A stretch of 64,000 nt of DNA from Brenneria salicis ATCC 15712 = DSM 30166 (GCF_003315515.1 NZ_QNRY01000003.1:62001-126000), one strand, 5' to 3'. Numbered from the stretch's first letter, positions 1 through 9,725 are shown. Translations and numbers: made by a program. Notes: a model not told the origin generated them from the letters alone.

Positions 1-803
1 ACGATCCTGCTGTGGTGAAAATTGCGCTGGGAATTGAATATGATGGCAGCCGCTATTATGGCTGGCAGCGTCAGGCGGAAGTCGATAGCGTGCAGGGCTG
101 TCTTGAACAGGCCTTGAGCAAGGTGGCGGATGAACCCATCACTGTCTTCTGTGCGGGCCGGACCGACGCGGGCGTGCATGCGACAGGGCAGGTGGTGCAT
201 TTTGTCACGCGGGCGGTGCGTAAAGACGCCGCCTGGACGATGGGGGTGAATGCGAATTTGCCGCCGGATATCGCCGTGCGTTGGGTGAAAACGGTGGATG
301 ATGATTTTCACGCCCGTTTCAGTGCGACAGCGCGCCGCTATCGTTATGTCATCTATAACCACCGCTATCGTCCGGCGGTACTGGCTCAGGGCGTCACGCA
401 CTGCTATCTGCCGCTCGATGCGCAGCGGATGGCGCGAGCGGGGCAATGCCTGTTGGGTGAGAACGATTTTACCTCGTTTCGCGCCGTGCAATGCCAGTCT
501 CGCACGCCGTGGCGCAATGTAAATCATTTAAAGGTTACGCGTCATGGGGCTTATATCGTGGTAGATATTAAAGCCAATGCGTTTGTACACCATATGGTGC
601 GCAACATTGTCGGCAGTCTGATGGAAGTCGGCTGCGGCAATCAGCCGGAAACGTGGATAGCGGCGTTGCTGGCGGCCAAAGATCGCACTCTGGCGGCGGC
701 GACGGCCAAAGCGGAAGGCTTATATCTGGTTTCGGTGGATTATCCTGAGCGTTTTGCGTTGCCGCGGCCCCCGATGGGGCCGCTGTTTTTGCATGACGAC
801 TGA
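1..803 (+). CDS. truA: tRNA pseudouridine(38-40) synthase TruA (5' partial)
   Basis: TruA isomerises uridines 38-40 in the anticodon stem of many tRNAs to pseudouridine. The frame is open from the first bases of the window and reads into [10 protein letters not shown], the typical start of the catalytic domain. The motif [10 protein letters not shown] holds the catalytic Asp, and [19 protein letters not shown] is the conserved C-terminal block. E. coli TruA has about 12 residues before KIALG, so the true start is probably just upstream; the GTG at 12 could be read as a start but lies inside the frame. The stop is 801-803. dedA follows 71 bp downstream, as in E. coli. Confidence 0.96.
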   Translation, partial: DPAVVKIALGIEYDGSRYYGWQRQAEVDSVQGCLEQALSKVADEPITVFCAGRTDAGVHATGQVVHFVTRAVRKDAAWTMGVNANLPPDIAVRWVKTVDDDFHARFSATARRYRYVIYNHRYRPAVLAQGVTHCYLPLDAQRMARAGQCLLGENDFTSFRAVQCQSRTPWRNVNHLKVTRHGAYIVVDIKANAFVHHMVRNIVGSLMEVGCGNQPETWIAALLAAKDRTLAAATAKAEGLYLVSVDYPERFALPRPPMGPLFLHDD

Positions 804-874
804 TGAATGATGGGTTTTGGCGATATCTTTGGGTGCGCTGTATATTGGCGCCACCTATCAAAAGAGACGTTTTT

Positions 875-1552
875 ATGGAATTTATACAGTTTATTATTGA
901 TTTTATTCTACATATTGATGTGCATCTGGCGGAACTGGTCGCACAATATGGTGTCTGGATTTATGCCATTCTGTTTCTTATTTTGTTTTGTGAAACCGGG
1001 CTGGTCGTCACCCCGTTTCTGCCGGGCGATTCTTTGCTATTTGTGGCGGGAGCGCTGGCGGCGCTGCCATCGAATGACCTGAATGTGCATACGATGGTTT
1101 TCCTGATGATTACCGCGGCGATCCTGGGCGACGGGGTGAACTACACGATTGGCCGTTTGTTCGGCGATAAGCTGTTCAGTAACCCGAATTCAAAAATCTT
1201 CCGGCGCAGCTATCTGGACAAAACGCATCAGTTTTATGCGCGTCACGGTGGCAAAACAATAATTCTGGCGCGTTTTGTTCCTATTGTGAGAACATTTGCG
1301 CCGTTTGTCGCCGGGATGGGGCAGATGAGCTATCGTCATTTTGCGGCCTATAATGTTATTGGCGCGTTGCTGTGGGTTATTTTATTCACCTACGCGGGGT
1401 ATCTGTTCGGTGACCTGCCGATTGTGCAGGAGAACCTGAAGTTACTGATTGTCGCGATTATCGTTGTCTCAATTCTGCCGGGCGTTGTCGAGATTATCCG
1501 GCACCGGCGAGCGGCGGCGCGCAGCAGTGCAAACCGCGGCGGTGTGAAATAA
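875..1552 (+). CDS. dedA: DedA family inner-membrane protein
   Basis: This 225-residue membrane protein belongs to the DedA/SNARE-associated family, whose members are linked to membrane homeostasis, proton-motive force and undecaprenyl-phosphate/lipid handling. It has hydrophobic segments near residues 20-45, 55-75, 145-175 and 185-210. Family motifs visible are [19 protein letters not shown] and the [16 protein letters not shown] block with its essential arginines. The frame is open further upstream, but ATG 875 gives a protein that aligns from its first residue with E. coli DedA (219 aa) and has AAAGAGACG upstream. It lies between truA and accD as in E. coli. Confidence 0.95.
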   Translation: MEFIQFIIDFILHIDVHLAELVAQYGVWIYAILFLILFCETGLVVTPFLPGDSLLFVAGALAALPSNDLNVHTMVFLMITAAILGDGVNYTIGRLFGDKLFSNPNSKIFRRSYLDKTHQFYARHGGKTIILARFVPIVRTFAPFVAGMGQMSYRHFAAYNVIGALLWVILFTYAGYLFGDLPIVQENLKLLIVAIIVVSILPGVVEIIRHRRAAARSSANRGGVK

Positions 1553-1803
1553 GTGAAACCTGTTTTAACATCCGGTTTAACTCAGTTTTTTTTCCACAGC
1601 GCCGGGTCGTTATGGTTTAATGGGCGGCATTTATGGTCTGTTCCTGGAACAATCCTTGATGCCAATGCCTCAGTATCGCGATTAACGCGGATCTCAGGTA
1701 TTTTTTTAATTAGCAATGTCGTCAGGGAATAAATGTTGTCAGGCAATAGTTGACGCATGAACAGCGGACTGGCATGTGCCAGGTTCAAGCAGAAAGGTTA
1801 TCA

Positions 1804-2718
1804 ATGAGCTGGATTGAACGAATTCTTAACAAAAGCAACATCACCCCGACTCGTAAAGCGAACATTCCTGAGGGTGTCTGGACGAAATGTGATAGTTGCG
1901 GTCAGGTACTGTATCGTGCGGAACTGGAGCGTAATCTGGAGGTTTGCCCCAAGTGCGACCACCACATGCGTCTTTCCGCGCGTGATCGCTTACAAGCTTT
2001 CCTGGATAAAGAAGGGACAGTGGAGTTAGGCAGCGAACTGGAACCGAAGGATATCCTGAAATTCCGGGATTCGAAAAAATATAAAGATCGTCTGGTTGCG
2101 GCGCAAAAGCAGTCTGATGAAAAAGATGCCCTGATCGTGATGAAAGGGACATTATATGGCATGCCGGTGGTCGCGGCCTCTTTTGAGTTTGCGTTCATGG
2201 GCGGCTCTATGGCGTCTGTCGTCGGCGCGCGTTTTGTCCGTGCGGTTGAACAGGCGCTGGAAGACGGATGTCCGCTGGTCTGTTTCTCCGCCAGTGGCGG
2301 CGCCCGTATGCAGGAAGCGTTGATGTCGCTGATGCAGATGGCAAAAACCAGTGCGGCTCTGGCTAAAATGCGTGAACGTGGTTTGCCTTACATCTCCGTA
2401 TTGACCGACCCGACCATGGGCGGCGTGTCTGCGAGTCTGGCGATGCTGGGTGATTTGAATATCGCTGAACCGAAAGCCCTGATCGGCTTTGCGGGGCCGC
2501 GCGTTATTGAGCAGACAGTGCGAGAAAAACTGCCGCCGGGTTTCCAGCGCAGTGAGTTCCTGATTGAGAAAGGCGCTATTGACATGATCGTGCGTCGTCC
2601 TGAAATGCGGTATAAACTGGCGACGATCCTGGCCAAATTGACCAATCAGCCGGAACCCGGTGGTGATGAGGTTGAAAACCACGTCGATGACGCGGCCGAA
2701 TCACAGGATGCAGTGTAA
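1804..2718 (+). CDS. accD: acetyl-CoA carboxylase carboxyltransferase subunit beta
   Basis: AccD pairs with AccA to form the carboxyltransferase that moves the carboxyl group from biotin-BCCP to acetyl-CoA, giving malonyl-CoA for fatty acid synthesis. The N-terminal zinc ribbon is visible as CDSC (C29, C32) and CPKC (C48, C51). The crotonase-like core follows, with the oxyanion segments [11 protein letters not shown] and [11 protein letters not shown]. The frame extends upstream to 1750, but ATG 1804 gives MSWIERI, matching E. coli, with AGAAAGG as ribosome binding site. The protein is 304 aa. The C-terminal tail after residue 285 is acidic and poorly conserved, as is usual. Confidence 0.98.
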   Translation: MSWIERILNKSNITPTRKANIPEGVWTKCDSCGQVLYRAELERNLEVCPKCDHHMRLSARDRLQAFLDKEGTVELGSELEPKDILKFRDSKKYKDRLVAAQKQSDEKDALIVMKGTLYGMPVVAASFEFAFMGGSMASVVGARFVRAVEQALEDGCPLVCFSASGGARMQEALMSLMQMAKTSAALAKMRERGLPYISVLTDPTMGGVSASLAMLGDLNIAEPKALIGFAGPRVIEQTVREKLPPGFQRSEFLIEKGAIDMIVRRPEMRYKLATILAKLTNQPEPGGDEVENHVDDAAESQDAV

Positions 2719-2806
2719 CTGAACCGATGAACAGGAAGCGTGAGTCCGCCTCAGGCAATATTACGCTTCCTGTATAAAATGAACCGTAAGCCAGTGAACG
2801 GGACTC

Positions 2807-4075
2807 ATGAATAATCTTCAAATACCCCAAGCCACGTCGCCTATGGTCACGTGGCTTCATTATCTGGAGCGCCTGCACGCTCAGGCCATTGATTTGGGAC
2901 TGGATCGTATCAGGCAGGTTGCCGGACATCTTCAATTATTACAGCCCGCCAGGGTGGTCTTTACCGTCGCCGGCACCAACGGCAAGGGTACGACCTGCTG
3001 TACGCTGGAATCGATATTGATCGCTGCCGGACTGCGCGTCGGCGTCTATAGCTCTCCGCACTTGCTGCGTTATACCGAGCGAGTGCGCATTCAGGGCGCG
3101 GAGTTGCCAGAAGCATGTCATTGTCAGGCGTTTGCCGATATTGAGGCGGGAAGAGGGACGGTTTCTCTGACCTATTTCGAATTTGGCACGTTGGCGGCGT
3201 TGCAACTGTTCAGGCAGGCGAATCTGGATGTGGTCATTCTGGAAGTCGGTCTGGGGGGACGCCTCGACGCGACTAATATCGTGGATGCCGACGTCGCCGT
3301 GGTGACGAGTATCGCGCTCGATCATACTGACTGGCTGGGCAACGATCGTGATAGCATCGGCAGAGAAAAAGCCGGCGTATTCCGCCGGGGTAAACCCGCC
3401 GTGGTGGGGGAACCGAATATGCCGCCGTCAATCGCCGATGTCGCCCATGAAACCGGGGCGGTGTTGTTGCGCCGTGGTCGGGACTGGGATTTCTCCATCC
3501 AGCGCGACAGTTGGAGTTGGCAGAACAAACAGCGCGAGCTTTCAGGATTGCCAATGCCGAATGTGCCGCTGGCAAATGCGGCCAACGCGCTGACGGCGTT
3601 GAATTATTCGCCGCTCAATGTGAGCGAAGACGCCATTCGGCAGGGGATGAAGCAAGCGACGCTGCCTGGCCGGTTTCAGATTGTGCGCGAAAAACCAATG
3701 CTGATTCTGGATGTGGCGCACAACCCGCACGCTGCCGCGTATCTCGCCAGTCGGCTGGCGGCCTTGCCGACAGCGGGGAAAATCCGCGCCGTGGCGGGCA
3801 TGTTGGCGGACAAGGATATTCCCGGCACATTGAGCTGTTTACAGCCGCTGGTGGATGAATGGTATTGCGCACCGCTGGATGTCCAGCGTGGCGCTACCGC
3901 TGGACAACTGACCGAGCATCTGCATCACAGCCAGTCGTTCTCTGATGTCGCCAGCGCCTGGCGTCAGGCGATGGCGGCATCGACGGAACAGGATATCGTC
4001 ATTGTGTGCGGATCTTTTCATACGGTAGCGCAGGTGATGGAAGCGCTGGATGAGGAGAAAACCTATGGCGAGTAA
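2807..4075 (+). CDS. folC: bifunctional folylpolyglutamate / dihydrofolate synthase
   Basis: FolC adds glutamate to dihydropteroate, making dihydrofolate, and then elongates the polyglutamate tail of reduced folates. The P-loop GTNGKGTT lies at residues 56-63. The Mur-ligase-type central domain shows EVGLGGRLDATNI and SIALDHTDWLG. The C-terminal domain carries LDVAHNPHAA. The length is 422 aa, as in E. coli. Its stop codon lies inside the start of dedD (11-bp overlap), so the two are probably co-translated. ATG 2807 begins MNNLQIPQATSP, like the E. coli N-terminus. Confidence 0.97.
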   Translation: MNNLQIPQATSPMVTWLHYLERLHAQAIDLGLDRIRQVAGHLQLLQPARVVFTVAGTNGKGTTCCTLESILIAAGLRVGVYSSPHLLRYTERVRIQGAELPEACHCQAFADIEAGRGTVSLTYFEFGTLAALQLFRQANLDVVILEVGLGGRLDATNIVDADVAVVTSIALDHTDWLGNDRDSIGREKAGVFRRGKPAVVGEPNMPPSIADVAHETGAVLLRRGRDWDFSIQRDSWSWQNKQRELSGLPMPNVPLANAANALTALNYSPLNVSEDAIRQGMKQATLPGRFQIVREKPMLILDVAHNPHAAAYLASRLAALPTAGKIRAVAGMLADKDIPGTLSCLQPLVDEWYCAPLDVQRGATAGQLTEHLHHSQSFSDVASAWRQAMAASTEQDIVIVCGSFHTVAQVMEALDEEKTYGE

Positions 4076-4787
4076 ATTTCAGAATCGCCTGGTAGGGACG
4101 ATTATTATCGTCGCGCTGGGCGTGATTGTTTTGCCCGGTCTGCTGGATGGTGAAAAGAAGCATTATGAGGATGATTTCGCCGCCATCCCGCTGATCCCCA
4201 AGCCGGGAGACAGCAATGAGATGGAGGCGTTGCCGCCGCTGAACCAGTCATTGTTGAGCCAACCCTCGGAAGGGGCGAAGGCGGCGATGGAGGATAAATC
4301 GTTGGCGCCGGATCTTGAGGATACGGCCGCGCCTACAGAAAATGCGCCGCCCGCCGCGAATCCGCCTGCGGACGTGACGGCGCCGCCAGTAGTGGTTGAA
4401 CGTCCGCCGGTTCAAGCCCCGGCCGCGCCCAAAGCGCCGCCTAAACCGGAGGCGAAGCCCAAGGCGGAAACCAGACCGGAACCGAAACCTGAAACAAAAC
4501 CTGAAGCCAGAACGGAAATGCCCGCCGCAGAACAAGCGCCTGCCGGACAAGCCTATATCGTGCAACTGGGCGCGTTGAAAAATGCGGACAAGGTGAATGA
4601 AATTGTCGCCAAACTGCGTCTCTCCGGCTATCGCGCCTATACCGTGCCCGCCACGCCGGTTGCGGGGCAGATTACCCGTATTTATGTCGGCCCTGATGCG
4701 GCCAGACAGAAGTTGCAGGCATCATTGGGCGAGCTGCAACGGCTGAGCGGATTGAGTGGTCAGGTGAGGTCGCATAGCGTACGGTAA
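4065..4787 (+). CDS. dedD: cell-division protein DedD (SPOR domain)
   Basis: DedD is a single-pass inner-membrane divisome protein that binds denuded septal glycans through its SPOR domain. One transmembrane segment is seen at about residues 9-27 (LVGTIIIVALGVIVLPGLL). A long Ala/Pro/Lys/Glu-rich linker covers about 90-160, and the SPOR domain about 165-238, beginning AYIVQLGALKNADKVNE. ATG 4065 gives MASKFQNRL, identical to the E. coli start, and is preceded by GAGGAGAAAACC. The protein is 240 aa. The linker uses repetitive codons and creates an Arg-rich antisense shadow frame, which is not a gene. Confidence 0.96.
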   Translation: MASKFQNRLVGTIIIVALGVIVLPGLLDGEKKHYEDDFAAIPLIPKPGDSNEMEALPPLNQSLLSQPSEGAKAAMEDKSLAPDLEDTAAPTENAPPAANPPADVTAPPVVVERPPVQAPAAPKAPPKPEAKPKAETRPEPKPETKPEARTEMPAAEQAPAGQAYIVQLGALKNADKVNEIVAKLRLSGYRAYTVPATPVAGQITRIYVGPDAARQKLQASLGELQRLSGLSGQVRSHSVR

Positions 4788-4838
4788 GGCGTTGCGCCAG
4801 CGTTTATCGGCTATTGATAAAATCGGCGGAAATACGCT

Positions 4839-4867
4839 ACGCAAACGTTTTTTTTTTCTGTTAGAAT
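4839..4867 (+). promoter_or_regulatory. PurR operator and extended -10 promoter of cvpA-purF
   Basis: ACGCAAACGTTTTTTT at 4839-4854 matches the PurR box (ACGCAAACGTTTKCNT), the same position and sequence type as the known E. coli cvpA-purF operator. Just downstream, TAGAAT (4862-4867) preceded by TG (4859-4860) makes an extended -10 hexamer. PurR with hypoxanthine or guanine bound would overlap the -35 region and repress purine synthesis. Confidence 0.88.
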
Positions 4868-4928
4868 TCGCCGCGAACAGGATGACGTCGCGGCTTACCG
4901 GTAATCTGGTTCATTATTAGGATGGTTC

Positions 4929-5429
4929 ATGGTTTGGGTTGATTACGTCATTATTGGCATCATCGGATTTTCGGCTCTGGTTAGCCTGATTCGGGGATTT
5001 GTTCGTGAAGCGTTGTCGCTGGTGACCTGGGGTTGCGCATTTTTTGTCGCCAGCCAGTACTATGCCTATCTCGCGATTTATTTCACCCGTTTTGATGACG
5101 AACTGGTACGTAACGGTATCGCTATTGCCATTCTGTTTATTGCGACGTTGATTGTGGGTGCTATCGTCAATTATGTGATCGGTTCACTGGTTGAACGCAC
5201 TGGATTATCGGGCACCGATCGTGTACTGGGCGTTTGCTTCGGCGCGTTACGCGGTGTGTTGATTGTCTCCGCGCTGCTATTCTTTCTGGATACCTTTACC
5301 GGTTTTTCACAGAGTGCCGACTGGAAGCAGTCCCAGTTAATCCCGCAGTTCAGTTATATTATCAGGTGGTTTTTTGACTACCTGCAAAGCACGTCAAGTT
5401 TCTTGCCGCAGCACATAACGCTGCGGTAG
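4929..5429 (+). CDS. cvpA: colicin V production protein CvpA
   Basis: This 166-residue inner-membrane protein is named for its requirement in colicin V production; its exact molecular role is unsettled, with envelope homeostasis phenotypes reported. Four hydrophobic segments are visible (about 5-20, 28-48, 63-85 and 100-122), with the family motif [17 protein letters not shown] between the third and fourth. It aligns end to end with E. coli CvpA (162 aa). It is the first gene of the PurR-controlled cvpA-purF unit, with 21 bp between the two genes. Confidence 0.96.
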   Translation: MVWVDYVIIGIIGFSALVSLIRGFVREALSLVTWGCAFFVASQYYAYLAIYFTRFDDELVRNGIAIAILFIATLIVGAIVNYVIGSLVERTGLSGTDRVLGVCFGALRGVLIVSALLFFLDTFTGFSQSADWKQSQLIPQFSYIIRWFFDYLQSTSSFLPQHITLR

Positions 5430-5450
5430 CGCTGATGAGGAAAAGACACC

Positions 5451-6968
5451 ATGTGCGGTATTGTCGGTATCGCCGGTTTTACACCGGTCAACCAGTCGAT
5501 TTATGACGCGTTAACGGTGTTGCAACACCGTGGGCAGGATGCAGCAGGCATTGTCACCATTAATGACTTAAATTGTTTCCGCCTGCGTAAGGCCAATGGC
5601 CTGGTGAAGGATGTGTTTGAAGCCAGACATATGCAACGTTTACAAGGCAATATGGGTATTGGTCATGTGCGTTATCCCACCGCAGGCAGTTCCAGCGCAT
5701 CGGAAGCGCAACCTTTTTACGTTAACTCGCCGTTCGGGATCACACTGGCGCACAACGGCAACCTGACTAATGCGCACGAACTGCGTAAAAAGCTGTTCGA
5801 ACAGGAGCGTCGTCATGTCAATACCACCTCTGATTCCGAAATTCTGTTAAACATTTTTGCCAGAGAGCTTGATCGTTTCCAGCATTATCCGCTGGAAGCC
5901 GATAATATTTTTGCGGCAGTTGCTGCGACGCACCAGCAAATTCGCGGTGCTTATGCTTGTGTCGGCATGATTATCGGTCACGGAATGGTTGCTTTCCGCG
6001 ATCCGAATGGCATTCGTCCGCTGGTGATCGGTAAACGCGATCTGGAAGATGGACGCAGTGAATATATGGTTGCTTCAGAGAGCGTCGCGTTGGATACGCT
6101 GGGTTTTGAATTTCTGCGTGATGTCGCGCCGGGAGAGGCGATTTATATCACGGAGAAAGGCCAGTTGTTTACCCGCCAGTGTGCCGAAAATCCGAAGAGC
6201 AATCCGTGTCTGTTCGAGTATGTTTACTTTGCGCGCCCGGACTCTTTCATCGACAAAATTTCCGTCTACAGCGCTCGGGTACGGATGGGGCAGAAGCTCG
6301 GCGAAAAGATTGCACGTCAATGGGAAGATCTGGATATCGATGTGGTTATTCCTATCCCTGAAACGTCTTGTGATATCGCGCTGGAAATCGCGCGCATTAT
6401 TAACAAACCGTATCGTCAGGGCTTTGTGAAGAATCGTTATGTCGGTCGGACGTTTATCATGCCGGGCCAGCAGGCGCGTCGTCAATCGGTGCGCCGTAAG
6501 CTGAACGCCAACCGTGCGGAATTCCGCGATAAGAATGTGTTGCTGGTTGATGACTCCATCGTGCGTGGCACCACGTCCGAACAGATCGTGGAAATGGCCC
6601 GCGAAGCGGGCGCCAGACGCGTGTATCTGGCTTCCGCGGCGCCGGAAATCCGTTTCCCTAACGTCTATGGCATCGATATGCCGAGCGTCAATGAGTTGAT
6701 CGCTCACGGGCGTGAAGTGGAAGAGATTCGCCAACTCATCGGCGCCGACGCGTTGATTTTCCAGGATCTGGACGATTTAATCGCCGCGGCGCGTGAAGAT
6801 AATCCCGATATCACCCAGTTTGAATGTTCTGTCTTCAATGGCATCTATGTGACCAAGGACGTCGATCAGGGTTACCTCGATTATCTGGAAATGCTGCGTA
6901 ATGATGATGCCAAAGCATTGCGCGGTCAGAGCGAAGTCGAAGATCTGGAATTACACAACGAAGGCTGA
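5451..6968 (+). CDS. purF: amidophosphoribosyltransferase
   Basis: PurF catalyses the first committed step of purine synthesis, making 5-phosphoribosylamine from PRPP and glutamine. The start MCGIVGIAG exposes the N-terminal nucleophile Cys2 after Met removal, so the start is certain. The Ntn glutaminase domain covers roughly residues 2-230. The phosphoribosyltransferase domain carries the PRPP loop [13 protein letters not shown] near 362-374. The length is 505 aa, identical to E. coli. A terminator-like hairpin follows at 7050. Confidence 0.98.
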   Translation: MCGIVGIAGFTPVNQSIYDALTVLQHRGQDAAGIVTINDLNCFRLRKANGLVKDVFEARHMQRLQGNMGIGHVRYPTAGSSSASEAQPFYVNSPFGITLAHNGNLTNAHELRKKLFEQERRHVNTTSDSEILLNIFARELDRFQHYPLEADNIFAAVAATHQQIRGAYACVGMIIGHGMVAFRDPNGIRPLVIGKRDLEDGRSEYMVASESVALDTLGFEFLRDVAPGEAIYITEKGQLFTRQCAENPKSNPCLFEYVYFARPDSFIDKISVYSARVRMGQKLGEKIARQWEDLDIDVVIPIPETSCDIALEIARIINKPYRQGFVKNRYVGRTFIMPGQQARRQSVRRKLNANRAEFRDKNVLLVDDSIVRGTTSEQIVEMAREAGARRVYLASAAPEIRFPNVYGIDMPSVNELIAHGREVEEIRQLIGADALIFQDLDDLIAAAREDNPDITQFECSVFNGIYVTKDVDQGYLDYLEMLRNDDAKALRGQSEVEDLELHNEG

Positions 6969-6970
6969 AC

Positions 6971-7049
6971 ACTATACCCAATAGATATCGAGGTGTGCGG
7001 GAAGCCAACGCGCCCGCCGCTTGGGAGATGCCGGGGATAACGAGATGAG
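6971..7049. repeat. possible remnant of an enterobacterial intergenic repeat
   Basis: The stretch starts TATACCCAATAGATATCGAG and continues with GGGAAGCCAACGC. From memory this resembles the left part of a long palindromic intergenic repeat common in Pectobacterium, Serratia and Yersinia (TATACCCAATAGATTTCGAG type). The right half is absent here, so it would be a truncated copy. No second copy was noticed in the window. Confidence 0.35.
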
Positions 7050-7086
7050 AAAGGGAGCACGCTGCGGCGTACTCCCTTTCTGCTTT
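7050..7086 (+). terminator. Rho-independent terminator after purF
   Basis: AAAGGGAGCACGC (7050-7062), a TGCG loop, then GCGTACTCCCTTT (7067-7079) form a 13-bp stem with one wobble pair, followed by CTGCTTTTAA. It closes the cvpA-purF unit. Confidence 0.75.
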
Positions 7087-7191
7087 TAATGGTTTCTTGT
7101 TCTTGCTTATCATTGATCATTACGGCAAAGTCAGCGCAAATCACTTATTCGTATCGGTGAATCACCAACGAATCAGCCAGAGGCAGTATTG

Positions 7192-7761
7192 ATGAAGCGA
7201 CTCATAATAGGTATTTCCGGCGCCAGCGGTGTGATTTATGGCATCCGCTTGTTGCAGGTTTTGCAGACCGCGGCGGAAATAGAGACTCACCTTATCATGA
7301 GCAATGCCGCCCGGCAGACGCTTTCCCTGGAATCTGATTTCAGTCTGCGCGAAGTGCAGGCGCTGGCGGATGTGGTACATGACACCCGCGATATCGCCGC
7401 CAACATCTCTTCCGGGTCATTTAAAACCGATGGCATGGTCATATTACCTTGCTCGATAAAAACGCTGTCAGGCATTGCACACAGCTACAGTGACAACCTG
7501 CTGACGCGAGCGGCGGATGTGGTGCTGAAAGAGCGTCGCCCGCTGGTGCTTTGCGTGCGTGAAACGCCATTACATCTGGGGCATTTAAGGATGATGACGA
7601 CGGCTGTCGAGCTTGGGGCGATTATCATGCCGCCGGTGCCTGCTTTTTATCATCGCCCACAAACTGTGCAGGGTATTATCGATCAAACCGTCAACCGCGT
7701 GCTTGATCAGTTTGATATCGAACTGCCGCAAGATCTCTTTACCCGCTGGCAAGGTTCGTGA
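7192..7761 (+). CDS. ubiX: flavin prenyltransferase UbiX
   Basis: UbiX attaches a dimethylallyl group to FMN, making the prenylated flavin cofactor used by the decarboxylase UbiD in ubiquinone synthesis. Visible motifs are the FMN-binding GISGASG at residues 7-13, the SSGSF loop, and the conserved CSIKTLSGIAHSYSDNLLTRAADV block with the PLVLCVRETP segment. A TTG at 7189 precedes in frame, but ATG 7192 gives MKRLIIGISGASG and 189 aa, as in E. coli, with GCCAGAGGCAG upstream. It sits just before the histidine transport genes as in E. coli. Confidence 0.96.
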   Translation: MKRLIIGISGASGVIYGIRLLQVLQTAAEIETHLIMSNAARQTLSLESDFSLREVQALADVVHDTRDIAANISSGSFKTDGMVILPCSIKTLSGIAHSYSDNLLTRAADVVLKERRPLVLCVRETPLHLGHLRMMTTAVELGAIIMPPVPAFYHRPQTVQGIIDQTVNRVLDQFDIELPQDLFTRWQGS

Positions 7762-7850
7762 TGACCAAAGGCTATTCTGTTTGCAATAAATCAGACTCAA
7801 TGCTCATTCGTGGGGCTTTTTTTTAACATTACTCCATGTTTGCACATATG

Positions 7851-7867
7851 AGCACTATTATGGTGCA
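7851..7867 (+). promoter_or_regulatory. NtrC (GlnG) enhancer site
   Basis: AGCACTATTATGGTGCA matches the NtrC dyad TGCACCA-N3-TGGTGCA at 12 of 14 defined positions. It lies about 175 bp before the predicted sigma-54 transcription start, a normal enhancer distance. A further half-site-like TGCACAT sits at 7841. Confidence 0.7.
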
Positions 7868-8006
7868 TGCTGACGACTACCATTATGCCAACCGGCTTCG
7901 CGCCTGCCCTGGCGCTATCAATAGAAAGTATTAAAATCAATTAAATAGATTGCTTTTAATAGGAGTGGTTGCCTTTGGTTTTGTTCCTATCGCCGTATTT
8001 TAAATA

Positions 8007-8022
8007 TGGCATGAAAACTGCT
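8007..8022 (+). promoter_or_regulatory. sigma-54 promoter of hisJ
   Basis: TGGCATGAAAACTGCT fits the -24/-12 consensus TGGCACR-N4-TTGCW at all but two positions, with the invariant GG and GC correctly spaced. Transcription would begin near 8034, giving a leader of about 104 nt before hisJ. In Salmonella the neighbouring argT promoter is known to be NtrC/sigma-54 dependent. Here a single binding-protein gene takes that place. Confidence 0.78.
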
Positions 8023-8137
8023 ATGTTTCGTAACGACACATAAACAGCAATCCCGTCATTCATTTTTACATCGATAAAAACCGTTAATTAACGATGACTG
8101 ACTTTTGACCTCAATCACTTATGGTAAGGGTAGCAAT

Positions 8138-8917
8138 ATGAAAAAACTAGTGAAAATTCTACCGTTGGCATTCATTCTGGCCGCAGGCAGCGCGATGGCC
8201 GCCATTCCTAAAAATATTAAAATTGGTACTGATCCGACTTACGCACCTTTCGAATCTAAAAACGCCAGCGGCGAATTAGTCGGTTTTGATATCGATCTCG
8301 CCAAAGAATTGTGTAAGCGTATTGAAGCCAACTGTACGTTTGTCGAAAGTGATTTTGATGCGTTGATCCCGTCCCTGAAAGCCAAAAAAATAGATGCCAT
8401 TATTTCCTCTCTCTCCATTACTGAAAAACGTCAGCAGGAAATTGCTTTTACTGAGAAATTGTATGCCGCTAATTCGCGTCTGATTGCTAAAAAAGGCGCG
8501 AACATTGAACCTACCGTGGCGTCGTTAGGCGGCAAACGTGTCGGGGTATTGCAGGGAACGACGCAGGAATCCTACGCGAATGCACTCTGGCAGCCCAAAG
8601 GCGTTGAGATCGTCGCTTATCAGAATCAGGAATTGGTCTATGCCGACTTAACGGCTGGCCGTATCGATGCGGCGTTTCAGGATGAAGTGGCGGGCAGCGA
8701 AGGCTTCCTGAAACAAGACGCGGGTAAAGACTATGAATTTGCCGGCCCGGCGGTTAAAGACGACAAGTTCTTTGGCGTAGGCACCGGCATGGGGTTGCGT
8801 AAAGCGGATACTGAACTAAAAGCCGCGCTGGACAAAGCGTTTGCAGAAATGCGTAAAGACGGTACCTACGATATCTTTGCGAAAAAATACTTTGATTTTG
8901 ATGTTTACGGCGGCTAA
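8138..8917 (+). CDS. hisJ: histidine ABC transporter periplasmic binding protein HisJ
   Basis: HisJ captures L-histidine in the periplasm and delivers it to HisQMP2. The N-terminus is a signal peptide ([21 protein letters not shown], cleavage before AIPKN). The mature protein shows [13 protein letters not shown], the family signature [13 protein letters not shown], and ends FDFDVYGG, which fits HisJ rather than ArgT. The open frame begins at 8105, but ATG 8138 has TAAGGG upstream and starts the signal peptide. The length is 259 aa. E. coli has argT plus hisJ here; this window has only one binding protein, so it may also serve lysine/arginine/ornithine, which I cannot tell from sequence. Confidence 0.93.
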   Translation: MKKLVKILPLAFILAAGSAMAAIPKNIKIGTDPTYAPFESKNASGELVGFDIDLAKELCKRIEANCTFVESDFDALIPSLKAKKIDAIISSLSITEKRQQEIAFTEKLYAANSRLIAKKGANIEPTVASLGGKRVGVLQGTTQESYANALWQPKGVEIVAYQNQELVYADLTAGRIDAAFQDEVAGSEGFLKQDAGKDYEFAGPAVKDDKFFGVGTGMGLRKADTELKAALDKAFAEMRKDGTYDIFAKKYFDFDVYGG

Positions 8918-8939
8918 CCACCTCTGCACTGTCTGAATT

Positions 8940-8976
8940 CGGGGATGAAGCTTGTCGCTTCGCCCCGATGTTTTTT
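8940..8976 (+). terminator. hairpin between hisJ and hisQ (attenuator-like)
   Basis: CGGGGATGAAGC and GCTTCGCCCCG pair with a small bulge and are followed by GATGTTTTTTG. It lies right after the hisJ stop. A partial terminator or 3'-stabilising hairpin here would give more binding protein than membrane components, as is known for this operon type in Salmonella. Confidence 0.6.
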
Positions 8977-9035
8977 GTCTGGTAATCATGTGTGATTTCA
9001 TCAACCTCTCTTTTTACTCTGAACGGAAATGATTA

Positions 9036-9725
9036 ATGCTTTATGGCTATTCCCAACTCATTCTGGATGGCGCAGTCATCACGCTGGAACTGGCGATTAG
9101 CTCACTGCTACTGGCATTGATCATCGGATTGATTGGCGCGGGGGCGAAGCTCTCCGCCAGCAGATTGTTATCGGGCTGCTTCTCCTGCTATACCACGCTG
9201 ATCCGTGGCGTACCGGATCTGGTTCTGATGCTGTTGATTTTCTATGGTTTACAGATCACCCTGAACAGCCTCACCGAGACGGCGGGCATCAGCCAGATCG
9301 ATATTGATCCGATGACGGCGGGTATTATTACCCTGGGATTCATCTACGGCGCATATTTCACGGAAACGTTCCGGGGCGCTTTTCTGGCGGTGCCGCCCGG
9401 ACAGATTGAAGCTGCCGTGGCTTTCGGTTTTTCGCCAATCAAAGTGTTCCGCCGGATCATGTTTCCAGCCATGATGCGTTTTGCTTTGCCGGGGATCGGC
9501 AACAACTGGCAGGTTATTTTAAAGGCCACGGCGCTGGTATCGTTACTGGGGTTGAATGACGTTATCAAGGCGACGCAACTGGCGGGTAAGGGTGCGCATG
9601 AACCCTTTTACTTTGCCATCGTCGCCGCAGTGCTGTACCTGATTTTTACCACTATATCCAACGGCGTCTTGTGGTGGTTGGAAAGACACTACTCGCAGGG
9701 AGTCAAAAAAGTAAACTATGAGTGA
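9036..9725 (+). CDS. hisQ: histidine ABC transporter permease HisQ
   Basis: HisQ is one of two membrane subunits of the histidine (and basic amino acid) importer. The 229-residue protein has about five membrane segments. The permease EAA loop is visible as GQIEAAVAFGFSPIKVFRRIMFPAMMRFALPG in the second half. It aligns throughout with E. coli HisQ, including the start MLYG. Its stop overlaps hisM by 8 bp, pointing to translational coupling. Confidence 0.96.
   Translation: MLYGYSQLILDGAVITLELAISSLLLALIIGLIGAGAKLSASRLLSGCFSCYTTLIRGVPDLVLMLLIFYGLQITLNSLTETAGISQIDIDPMTAGIITLGFIYGAYFTETFRGAFLAVPPGQIEAAVAFGFSPIKVFRRIMFPAMMRFALPGIGNNWQVILKATALVSLLGLNDVIKATQLAGKGAHEPFYFAIVAAVLYLIFTTISNGVLWWLERHYSQGVKKVNYE

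Larger units (their letters stand above)
7762..8137 (+). promoter_or_regulatory. hisJQMP regulatory region
   Basis: This 376-bp gene-free stretch leads into hisJ. It holds an NtrC-like enhancer site at 7851-7867 and a sigma-54 promoter at 8007-8022, both listed separately. Between them AATCAA-N4-ATA (7935-7947) fits the IHF consensus with one mismatch, which would suit DNA bending between enhancer and promoter. After ubiX, GTGGGGC followed by a run of eight T at 7811-7824 could end transcription, but I see no clear stem. Confidence 0.6.

Noticed and set aside
4248-4565. Arg/Phe-rich minus-strand frame of 105 codons
   Set aside because: It is created by the repetitive Pro/Lys/Glu codons of the DedD linker on the other strand.
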